A DNA stretch of 64,000 nucleotides from the NCBI GenBank assembly GCA_964035575.1, contig OZ037889.1:1054001-1118000 (forward strand), given 5' to 3'. The notes below the pieces were generated by a model. The model ran no database searches. It was given only the letters and a program-made list of their open reading frames with translations, and was not told the DNA's origin. Both the position numbers and the translations under genes were made by a program. Position 1 is the first letter of the stretch. Every line of letters begins with the position of its first letter. Below, one piece after another: positions 40,357 to 49,212 of this stretch. Origin of the DNA: Rhynchopus sp. YZ270_cl-10 (taxonomy: Eukaryota; Euglenozoa; Diplonemea; Diplonemida; Diplonemidae).

Positions 40357-41358
40357 GCTGGGTGTGCAGAGGAAAGGGGAGGAAGGAAGCGGATCTCCAG
40401 AGAGAGGATGGTCAAAAAAACAAAAAATAGGGTGGCTGAATGGCCCACTAAGCCAAATGGATTATCATAAAAACGGGGGGGTGTTCGTTCAGTGCACTGC
40501 AAAAATGGGTGGGGGGAGATAGATGGATTTCTTCGTCGAAATATTGTGTTTTTTTTACATAAAGATGTCCATGCACGTGAGGCGTATTCATCATTCAATG
40601 GTGCTTTCGGAAGTAGGTCAACGACCTGTCAGCGACGTGTCAATATCGACCCCTCAAAGCACCATTCAACTTTTCTACTTTTTCCCCTTTCAGTATCAAA
40701 AAAAAAAGGACAAATAGGTGACTTAGGTTCATTGGGTTTGGTTAACTGGTTTTATGTCTGCAACACGAAAAGGGAGAGATCAGGGGAGGTGTACAAAGCA
40801 CCTCCTCGGCATTAGTAGATGACTGTACACTAAGTGTAGGTTTATCTCTTTTTTTTACCAAAATCTCCTCTTTTTTTTTTTTGTCAAACAAAGTGACGTT
40901 TTTTGCACTTTTCAAACCTTCTTTTTAAAGATCCCACATGAACGGCCCTCGCTTCCTTTTCCATTCAAACACAACAAAAACGTCATCTTTTTTTCCCCCC
41001 AAACCCTTCCTAAACACCCTACCTCTCCTTCTCCATCTACACTACCAGAAAACACACGGAACTTTGTTCCTTTTTTTTCCGTTGGAAGTTACTCTTTCTT
41101 CCCCCATCCCTTCCCTTTCCCCCTCTTTCTTTTTCTGGTCCTTTTTTAGGTAGTATTGCAAAAGCGTACCTCCCCCTATTTGCTCTATTTTAAGGATTCT
41201 GTGAAAAATAGCTATCTAGTGATAGTCTATAATTCAAAACAAAAAAAAATATATATAGTGGAGTTCATCCTCGGGTGTCTACACTAATACAACAAAGTTT
41301 TCAAAAAAAAAAATCTTTTAGGTAGACTAGCTGTCTATCCATCCCTTTCTCTCACACC
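40357..41358. other. Intergenic spacer with repeat B
   Basis: About 1 kb with no supported gene. Repeat B copy at 41257-41310 lies just upstream of the next gene. A pyrimidine-rich tract occupies 41040-41140. GGTGACTTAGGTTCA at about 40719-40733 recalls the TTAGGTTCATCT words near 45800 and 49080. Confidence 0.5.
41257..41310 (+). repeat. Dispersed repeat B, copy near the TPR gene
   Basis: AGTGGAGTTCATCCTCGGGT then GTCTACACTAATACAACAAA and GTTTTC, followed by an A-run. It lies about 50-100 bases before the start codon at 41359. Confidence 0.85.
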
Positions 41359-43836
41359 ATGACGGATGAGGAGGTGTTACGACAAGTTTCAAGCGTGGTC
41401 CCTGAAGACAGTAATGACTTCTACAATTTGGGTGTCGCTGTGAAGGGGGGAAGTGTAACGCTTCCTGATGGGACGGTGTACACCCAGGCTGATCTGTTCC
41501 GTCGCGCAATCGCGCTGGATTCGCAGAACGTTGCTGCGCTTTGCCAACTCGCCTTCATCACCCCAGACTCCGGAACACAAACCCTTGCGGGGAAGGATTT
41601 CACCAAGAAACAACTCTACCTCCACATTATCACACTGAAACCTAAGTCTGGACGCGCCTTTTCGAATCTAGGACTGCTATTAAAAGCGGATGAGGAGGTT
41701 TCCCTCGCGAATGGGCATATCTTAACAAAACAGGATTGCTTCCGGAATGCAATTTTTTTGAACAAACGGAGTGTCTCTGCATACATGAACCTCGCATACA
41801 CCGTCAAACCAGGGGACACCGTTGCTGTCGGCGGGCTTCCTTTAACGAAGGAGGATTTATACAAAAAGGTTCTTGCTTTGGATCCGAAAAACTGGAAGGC
41901 GTATCTCAATTTGGGGAACATGCTTGGTGAGGGGGAGAGTGTTCGACTTGACGATGGCAAAATTTTGTCCAAAAAGGATCTGTACAAACGCTCTGTGCAT
42001 TGCACACCGAATCATAGCGCCTACAACAACCTTGCCAATATGCTTCCCATTGGGGGTTCTGCGAAGATGGACTGCGGCGAAGTATTAACAAAACAACAGC
42101 TATACACCCGAGCGATTGCGATGAACCCACGGATGTCGCAGGCCTACAACAACCTTGGCTACCTTCTCCCAAAACCCTCTGTCCAGACACACTCCAGCCC
42201 AGATGGCGAACTAGAAGCGGAACAGGATGCCGCCCACATTGCCACCCTCGAAAACGGAGAACGCCTCTCAAAGACAGACCTCTACCTTCGTGCACTGCAG
42301 ACCGACCCCTTGAACGGTCTTGCATTCTACAATCTCGGCTGTTCCCTCCTCCCTGGAGAAAATATCATGATAAACTCCAAATCGTTTTCCAAAGAATCCT
42401 GCCTCCTTCGTGCTATTACCCTCGCCCCTACCTCAAAGGTGTTTAATACCTTAGCCGGGGCGATCCCTAAGGGGTCAACCATAACATTAGAAGATGGATC
42501 CGAAATGACCCGGCATGCCTTATACAAACGCTCGATAACGCATCACCCAAAGAACAGCTGTGCATACAACAATCTAGCGTATCTATTAAAAAAGGGGGAT
42601 TCGACGACTCTTGAGGATGGAACCCACGTCACAAAACAGGATTTATATAAAACAGCAATCTCATTAGACCCAACAAACTCCTCAGCATTGATCAACCTTG
42701 GTGTGTTAATGCGCCCTGATGAGGAGGTGACACTCTCCGGAATGTTCCCGAATGACAACAGAAAGAAGAAGGTTATGTCCAAAGAGGCCTTGTTTGCTCG
42801 CGCAATCAAAATTGACCCGCATAATACATATGCATTTAACAACCTCGGTTCCTTACTTCCCAAAAACGGCACCACAACACTCGAAGACGGTACCTCAATG
42901 TCCAAAGAAGAGCTTTTCATCCAAGCAATCCACCTCGACAGCCGAAACAGCTACGCATACAACAACCTAGGCTCTACCCTCCCTAAGGGCGCCTATACGA
43001 CTCTCAAAGACGGTACCCAATTCTCTCGCGAACAACTCTACAAACGGGCCATCTCTTTGGACCCAACGAACAGCAGTGCATACAACAACCTTGCGTATCT
43101 GTACCCTAAGGGTGGGTCTACACGCCTAGAAGACGGCACCCAGATGACAGAGCAGGAGCTTTGTAAACGCGCTATCGCATTGGATCCACGAAACAGCGCG
43201 GCGTTTATTAACCTAGGGCTGTCCCTTCCGAATGGGGGGTTGACCAAGCTTGAAGATGGCCAAACCATGACCAAAGTGGAGCTCTGCAAGCGGGCCATCG
43301 CTTTGGATAATACCTACTCAAGCGCGTTCAACAACTTAGGAAATCTCTTGCCAACCGGAGGTACCACAAAGCTGGAGGACGGCTCCACCATGACAAAGGA
43401 GGACCTCTACAAGCGTGCCATAGCCTTAGACCCTCATGACACCATGGGGTTCAACAACCTAGGGTGTCTGCTGCCTACCGGGGGGTGCACGATATTGGAA
43501 GATGGAAAAATCCTTTCGAAAGAGGAGCTCTTCAAGGCGATCATTGCGTTGGACCCACACAACGGGAATGCGTTCTACAACCTCGGGGTGTTACTCCCCG
43601 TAGGGGGAAGCACAACACTGAACTGTGGTACCGTGATGACAAAGCCGGATATGTTCCGTCGTGCCATCTCACTTAACCCGCAGGATAGTCATGCATACTA
43701 TAACCTCGCGTGTCTTGTAGTATCAGTTACCATGGAAACCGGAGGTTTGATGACCAAAGCTGACCTCTTCAAACGCGCTGAAGACCTCGAGGACACTGTG
43801 CAACAGAAAAATCAGAGCTTTCTCACTCCAGCGTAG
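41359..43836 (+). CDS. Protein of about 19 TPR-like repeats with a 41-residue unit
   Basis: An 825-residue protein composed almost entirely of repeats. The usual unit is about 41 residues: an AYNNLG helix start, L-P-x-G-G, a T-x-L-E-D-G turn, M-T-K-E-x-L-Y and K-R-A-I-A-L-D-P. This is a tetratricopeptide helix pair (A-x-x-x-L-G and A-I-x-L-x-P) lengthened by a seven-residue DG-T-x-[MVF]-[ST]-[KR] loop. Units start near residue 17 and run to about 810. Two carry longer inserts, near 275-290 and 458-470. No signal peptide, membrane segment or catalytic domain is seen. A solenoid scaffold for protein binding is the natural reading. Repeat B lies just upstream of the start. Confidence 0.8.
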   Translation: MTDEEVLRQVSSVVPEDSNDFYNLGVAVKGGSVTLPDGTVYTQADLFRRAIALDSQNVAALCQLAFITPDSGTQTLAGKDFTKKQLYLHIITLKPKSGRAFSNLGLLLKADEEVSLANGHILTKQDCFRNAIFLNKRSVSAYMNLAYTVKPGDTVAVGGLPLTKEDLYKKVLALDPKNWKAYLNLGNMLGEGESVRLDDGKILSKKDLYKRSVHCTPNHSAYNNLANMLPIGGSAKMDCGEVLTKQQLYTRAIAMNPRMSQAYNNLGYLLPKPSVQTHSSPDGELEAEQDAAHIATLENGERLSKTDLYLRALQTDPLNGLAFYNLGCSLLPGENIMINSKSFSKESCLLRAITLAPTSKVFNTLAGAIPKGSTITLEDGSEMTRHALYKRSITHHPKNSCAYNNLAYLLKKGDSTTLEDGTHVTKQDLYKTAISLDPTNSSALINLGVLMRPDEEVTLSGMFPNDNRKKKVMSKEALFARAIKIDPHNTYAFNNLGSLLPKNGTTTLEDGTSMSKEELFIQAIHLDSRNSYAYNNLGSTLPKGAYTTLKDGTQFSREQLYKRAISLDPTNSSAYNNLAYLYPKGGSTRLEDGTQMTEQELCKRAIALDPRNSAAFINLGLSLPNGGLTKLEDGQTMTKVELCKRAIALDNTYSSAFNNLGNLLPTGGTTKLEDGSTMTKEDLYKRAIALDPHDTMGFNNLGCLLPTGGCTILEDGKILSKEELFKAIIALDPHNGNAFYNLGVLLPVGGSTTLNCGTVMTKPDMFRRAISLNPQDSHAYYNLACLVVSVTMETGGLMTKADLFKRAEDLEDTVQQKNQSFLTPA

Positions 43837-43926
43837 AAGTGGGGTTCTTGAGAAAGCGTGGTGCTACACATTTTTTTTTTCAGATGTAAACCACAAAATG
43901 GAAAATAGAACTGCATAGTTGGGGGG

Positions 43927-43996
43927 TCCACACCCGGTCATTTTGTACCAAAGGTACACTCTCAGTAGCGGGCTTTTTGTATTTCAAGTCAACTTT
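43927..43996 (+). repeat. Dispersed repeat A, copy 5
   Basis: TCCACACCCGG, TTGTACCAAAGGTACACT, then GCGGGCTTTTTGTATTTCAA and GTCAACTTT. Confidence 0.8.
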
Positions 43997-44784
43997 TGTG
44001 GGTAGGAAGATTTGTGGTGAGGGTGGGGGGTGAGGTAAGAACCCAAAGAGAGGGTGTCTTCCAAGCATTTATGGTTACGATAGTTTCCTTCGTTTTCTAG
44101 ATATTTTTTTTTTAGTTTTTCTTTTCTTTTCGCTCATGGCGAGGTGTGTGGAAGGGAGGCTTTTACATCCTTCGTTTTTTTTATTTTGTTTTATTTTGTA
44201 TTATTCTTCAAAAGAGTGAATTGCCACTCATGCGCGGTCTTTTTTTATTAAAATTCTCTCTTAAAATTGTGGTGACGAACTGCGTCTTTACCTTCCAGAG
44301 GACCGTTGGGGGAAGGTGTGGTATGCAGACGACGACGTCGATGATGCACATGTGGCAGTGCCGTAACCATAGCTGGAGCCTCAGATCAAGTCTGTGTGCT
44401 ATCGCTCGGTTGAGCTGTTTCATCCAAAGAACCACTGCTGCTTCCTCCTCTGCCTCTTCCCCACCATATCCGTGTCCTGCGTTCCCAAAAACCGTGTGCA
44501 CCAGCCTCACTATTTAGGTGCCCAACCACAGAGAGGCTTAGGTTATATGTTGCGTGTTTTGAAATGTAGGTAGCTGAGGCTTCATCTTTTTCAAAAAAAA
44601 ATATTTGTAGCAATGAGAGGCGCTGGTTTTATTACTCGCCCTCCTCTTTTTTTTGTCTTGTTTTTATATATTTGTGATACTGTACGCGCTTGGTCACCCT
44701 ACTTCGTGTTTGCCGCTTTTTGTCGCACCCATAGATGCACTACGACCACCATGCTGTGTATTGTTCCTCACCTTAGAGTAATGA

Positions 44785-44913
44785 TGGCAGGATTGTGATG
44801 GGAGCCCATTGGAATACACAAAATACATCAAAATACATCACAATACACGATGTATTGTGATGTATTTTGATGTATTTTGCGTATTCCAATGGGCTCCCAT
44901 CACAATCCTGCCA
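44785..44913. repeat. Near-perfect 62-bp-arm hairpin
   Basis: GGCAGGATTGTGATGGGAGC at 44786 is matched by GCTCCCATCACAATCCTGCC ending at 44912. The arms continue inward through GATGTATTTTGATGTATTTT and its complement to a loop of about 5 bases near 44849, with one mismatch seen. It could be a miniature foldback element or a structural RNA/DNA hairpin. No direct duplication abuts it. Confidence 0.92.
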
Positions 44914-46792
44914 CCTGTACCTTAGAGGGGGTATTCCTTCGGTTCGGTATTTGTGCGGTGCGGGAAAAAAAAGCTATGTCTAATATCTGCCTTTGTTTTC
45001 TTCTCGTAGACGCAAAATTATGAAACGCCGGGGGAAATGACATTTGTCCCCAACAAACCCCTTTTGCGCAGCCGTACCAGCTGATGCTGTACGGCAACGA
45101 TTGTGAGGTGATTACGGTTAGGTACGGTTCAACATATATTTTGCCCGGTAAATTTCTTTCTTCCTTTTAGCTTCTTCATGTTATTTTTTTTTTCATCTGA
45201 ATGTTGTCAGCTTCAATTTCTGTTCTATAAGGTATCGTCTAACTTTTGTTTTAGGGTGGCCATGCACGGTTGCGGCTTCATCTTACTATGTGTTCTTGTT
45301 TTGAAAGAAAAAAAGCGTGTAACTCAGGGCACAACCCGCCTTCTATTGGGAGTGGCGAAGGCAGTAGATCAGACAACCACAGGTGGCCCACAAAGTGACA
45401 AAACAATTATAAAGGGTGAATTGTATCTGTTATGTGTAGTTTTTGTGTGTGTTTTTGTTGTATGATCTTTTTTTTTTGCTGTCCACCTCGCTCCTGGCCA
45501 CCATTCATATTCGTTGCATCAACTTTTAATCAATCTTTTCCAACCTTTTCTCGTTCTGAAAGAAGTATGTTCCAAGTGAGTCACAACCCTTGGTGATATC
45601 CGTTTTTTGATGTTTGTTTGAAATCATACAAAAAAAAACCCCACATATTTTGTGTATTTCATTTTCCTTTTATGCGTGTTATATCATAAAAACCGGCGAT
45701 TTTTTTTTGACGAAGCCGGGGGGTTTTCCCCCTCAGTTTTGATGTGTGCACACAAAGCACATTATCTTTTGAAGGCTTTCTTGACTAAGCATAGCGAGGC
45801 TTAGGTTCATCTTGCTGTTTCTTTATTTTTTTTGAGCGTGTTTGCATCAATTATTGGGTGTTTCTATGAACGGAGAGAGAATTTTTCACTAGCTCTCAGT
45901 AGTGTCTCACAGACTCTCACAGCCTGTTGCGTGTCTCACGGAGACGATAAAAGATTGCCCAATTATGCAATACCTACTCGACACATTGCCACTTTCCCCC
46001 TTCAATTTTTTTTTTTTTTTGCTCTTCGACAATACGATGAATGCAAAGTGCGTGTGGTCCCATCTAGGCTTTCAGTGATCCAAGAAACATGGTAAGCCGG
46101 GTTTAAGGGGTTTTCGAACTCTAAGGCCCTCAGATGTTTGTAGGATCACTGTGTTTTGGAGGTGACTAAGTTCATGTTGCCATTTTCTCTCTTTTTTTGT
46201 GTCAATTTCTTTAATTTGGTGCTGGGAGAGTTCACTGTGGAGGTGCTCGAGTTGCCCAACCAAAATTTGATACTCACTGATAAAATTTAGATAAATCATT
46301 TGCGTCTATTTACGCACAATTTGCGCACAATTTATTTTATTTTCTGATTCATTTCCGCCCCCGAAAAAACCCCCCACATTCCCTTCGGGAATACCGGTCA
46401 TGAAAAAAACAAAATGCTGTGGTGGGGGAGAATCCATCCCACCCCTTTTTTTCTTTGTTGTTGTCTTGAACAGTGTGCCTTGCGTTAGCCCCCCTTTTTT
46501 TCCCCCTTATTTTGTCTTTCCTGTTCCTGTTCCGGTTTGTTTTGTTAGGTTAGATTCGTCATACGGTTTCTTTTTTGGTTGGTATAATGCCATGAGAGGG
46601 CATTTGCATTCAGCAAATACAGAACCAACTCCCTTGTTGCGTTCAGCGAAACCTGAATATCGTCTTTTTCTTTTTTCGACCCGATTTTGCTTTTTTTTCC
46701 TTTTCAGACTTCGTCATGATCTCTCAAATTGTGTGCCATTTTTATATTCCTTTTTTTTGCTTTTTGCTCGTGAAAAAAGGGATTTCTTTGTG

Positions 46793-46860
46793 ATTTCATC
46801 CGGATGGCTGACATTGTATGTGAGTCAGTCAGGAGAACTGGAGGTGTCTGCATCAATAAC
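46793..46860 (+). repeat. Dispersed repeat C, copy 3
   Basis: TTCATCCGGATGGCTGACAT then GTGAGTCAGTCAGGAG, extra bases, and GGAGGTGTCTGCATCAATAA. Confidence 0.8.
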
Positions 46861-46951
46861 CACTATTTCTTTTTTTCTTCTTCTCTCTTTCCCTAAGCCC
46901 AACACAAACGGAATTTCTGGGAGAAAGCTAAAGTATCACCCAAAGTCCATC

Positions 46952-46986
<35 letters not shown>

Positions 46987-47084
46987 TCTGAAAATCAGTT
47001 GGCCGAATATATAAAGCCTGATTTCCCCTATTATCAGCTACCTTACCCCATTACTTTCTACACGTCATATTTTATCCCCAACTT

Positions 47085-47106
47085 TCCTTTTTATCCTCAC
47101 TTACAG
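47085..47106 (+). promoter_or_regulatory. Acceptor-like site before the monooxygenase gene
   Basis: CTTTTTATCCTCACTTACAG, a textbook pyrimidine tract plus CAG, 17 bases before the ATG at 47124. Confidence 0.55.
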
Positions 47107-47123
47107 AGCCAAAAAAGCTAAGT

Positions 47124-48824
47124 ATGATACGGTGTGTGGGGTGTCTGCTGCTTGCAGCTGTCACCGTTTCTGCTGCAAAATCGCCGATTGCAGGACTACC
47201 ATGTAAAACGTACACCCTCGCACGTCGTGACGACTACACAGTATGCTGGGAGGTTTCCGGTGGTGTGGTGACGTTAAACCTGACTGTCATGGGAGCACGC
47301 TGGCTCGGGTTTGGCATTGCTGAGGTGGCATCTGGGTGGATGGCTGGTGCCGATATGGCCTTGGTGCGTGCAGCCGACCCTACAGCCATTGAAGATACCT
47401 TCTCGATGAAAAACGGCGAGCCGATTCCGGACCCTTGCGGAATCAATGAATGGCAGCTGGTAAGTCTTGACACTGCTGGAGGGAATATGATTGCAGTGGT
47501 GAAGAGGAATTTGACAGTATCCTCCTCAGAGTTTGACCGTTCAATCGCTGTGGGGGAGCAGCCGGTTATTATTGCGTATGGTTCCGGAGCTGCAGTGGAA
47601 TACCACGAAAACAGACGCAAGGCTGTTACCATTGCGATCATCCCTGCCGATGGGCCTCCATCCGACTTCACCCACACCCACATCCTCAGCCTCATGGCTA
47701 ACACAACCCGCGTCCCTGAGGCTATCACTGCATATGGTAAAATCACGTATGATCTGTTCAGTCTGCTCCCCCCAGGGGTGGACCCTGCGACAAAGCATAT
47801 TGTGGGGTATAACTTTGTTGGGGATGATAAGGGGAAGCCTTATCGCGTGCATCATTTGGTTGCTTCGGTGTGTCCGACGCCGGTTCAGAGTGTGGTGTCG
47901 GATGTGCTGTTTGCGCAGGGTAAAACCCCAATGGCGTTTACTAAGGAAGGGAAGGTAGAGTGCGAGCCTAATGCGTACAACCTCTTGCTTTGGGTGCCGG
48001 GGAACGACCATTTTGCGCTCCCCTCTATCGCAGGGTTCTCTCTTGTGACGGCTCGGTATTTGACGCTGGAGTGGCATTATGACAACCCAACACGGCAGGT
48101 AGGGTACACAGACAACTCTGGATTAGAGATTCTTCTTGACGACGCACGCCCAGAGGAAGCCGCAGTGCTTACCATAGGCGATCCCCTCATTTGGCACGAC
48201 GACACCATCCTCCCTGGGCAAGACTTTTCTGTGCAGCACAACTGTCTGACGCAGTGTACCGATCAAATGCAGGGAGACTTCACACTCTACCAGGTCCAGC
48301 ACCATATGCATCAGATAGGCGCCAAGGCGCGGATGTCCCAGCGGAGAAACCATGCGTTCCTGAAGGATATTTCGAGGGTGGAGTTCTACAACTTTGATTA
48401 CCAGGTGTCGCATCCGCCAGACACGCCTTCGGTGCTGCGGAAGGGTGATACCCTGCACTATACCTGCTCCTTCCACAACCATCGGTCCATGGCAGCGCAA
48501 TTCGGTCTTGGTAGCGAAGATGAAATGTGCATGGCTTTTCTCGTCGGGTGGCCAGCAAAGAACGTCCCCATGCAGTCCTGCGGGCCGGTCATAACACACC
48601 AAGGCAACAAACACATTATCTGCGCTGGTGCGCAGGATCAATATCCACTCGTGTCACCCCTTGAACCCATGCCGCAGGTAGTGACAGATGGGAACATCAC
48701 AGTACGCTATGGGAGACGTGATTCATGCAACAAAATAACATTTTTCCCGACACCTGGTGCAGGTGCTACTGCCGTAGTAGGGCAGTATCTGTTTGTTGTG
48801 TTGCTGTTCGCTATTGTGCTCTAG
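47124..48824 (+). CDS. DOMON plus copper type II monooxygenase (dopamine beta-hydroxylase-like)
   Basis: A 566-residue secretory protein. Residues 1-18 are a signal peptide. Residues about 28-165 are a DOMON domain (TVCWEVSGG, GWMAGADMALVRA). Residues about 200-530 are the two-domain ascorbate-dependent copper monooxygenase fold. Copper ligands are recognisable: His243/His244 and His318 (LEWHYDNP) for the first copper, and His394/His396 (HHMHQ) with Met470 (EDEMCM) for the second. The order DOMON-Cu2N-Cu2C is that of dopamine beta-hydroxylase and MOXD1. The C-terminus ends in a hydrophobic helix (VVGQYLFVVLLFAIVL), so the enzyme may be membrane- or GPI-anchored. The substrate need not be dopamine; only a hydroxylation of a small molecule or peptide is inferred. 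Confidence 0.92.
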   Translation: MIRCVGCLLLAAVTVSAAKSPIAGLPCKTYTLARRDDYTVCWEVSGGVVTLNLTVMGARWLGFGIAEVASGWMAGADMALVRAADPTAIEDTFSMKNGEPIPDPCGINEWQLVSLDTAGGNMIAVVKRNLTVSSSEFDRSIAVGEQPVIIAYGSGAAVEYHENRRKAVTIAIIPADGPPSDFTHTHILSLMANTTRVPEAITAYGKITYDLFSLLPPGVDPATKHIVGYNFVGDDKGKPYRVHHLVASVCPTPVQSVVSDVLFAQGKTPMAFTKEGKVECEPNAYNLLLWVPGNDHFALPSIAGFSLVTARYLTLEWHYDNPTRQVGYTDNSGLEILLDDARPEEAAVLTIGDPLIWHDDTILPGQDFSVQHNCLTQCTDQMQGDFTLYQVQHHMHQIGAKARMSQRRNHAFLKDISRVEFYNFDYQVSHPPDTPSVLRKGDTLHYTCSFHNHRSMAAQFGLGSEDEMCMAFLVGWPAKNVPMQSCGPVITHQGNKHIICAGAQDQYPLVSPLEPMPQVVTDGNITVRYGRRDSCNKITFFPTPGAGATAVVGQYLFVVLLFAIVL

Positions 48825-49212
48825 GGGAAGTGGAGCTTCCAAATAAAAAAAATAGACAAAAAAGTGTAGGAACGAAAACCCCCAACTGGAAGGGTTGCCT
48901 ATGTTAGGAAGGCCGTCTTTTTTTACCCTTCTGGAGTCGAGTTGTTTGCGTGTGGGGGAGTAGTGTTGACTTCCCTTTCCCCAGAGGGCATATTGCCTGA
49001 AGGTGTACAGCGTGTGCACCTGTCTGGGCCAATTTTTATTGTAATGTGATCAAGGTGACTAAGCATAGAGAGGGGCGTTAGGTTCATCTCATAAACTTTT
49101 CTTTGCCTTTAATAGGGCCTTGTATCTTAAGGGGGGGTTTTTTTTTCGAACAAAAAAGAAATCCCTTTTTCAGCAGTGGCAGGTCTCCTGTCGGGAACTC
49201 AACCAAAATTTT
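48825..49212. other. Spacer and left flank of the hAT transposon
   Basis: No gene is supported. GTGACTAAGCATAGAGAGG and GTTAGGTTCATCTC (49051-49092) resemble 45782-45813. The octamer AAAATTTT at 49205-49212 is the left target duplication. Confidence 0.5.

Larger units (their letters stand above)
43837..47123. other. 3.3 kb gene-free, repeat-rich spacer
   Basis: No convincing gene. It holds repeat A (43927-43996), a near-perfect hairpin (44785-44913), repeat C (46793-46860), recurring GACTAAGCATAG/TTAGGTTCATCT words (45784-45814) and a CT dinucleotide run (46953-46984). An acceptor-like CTTACAG ends at 47106. Confidence 0.55.
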
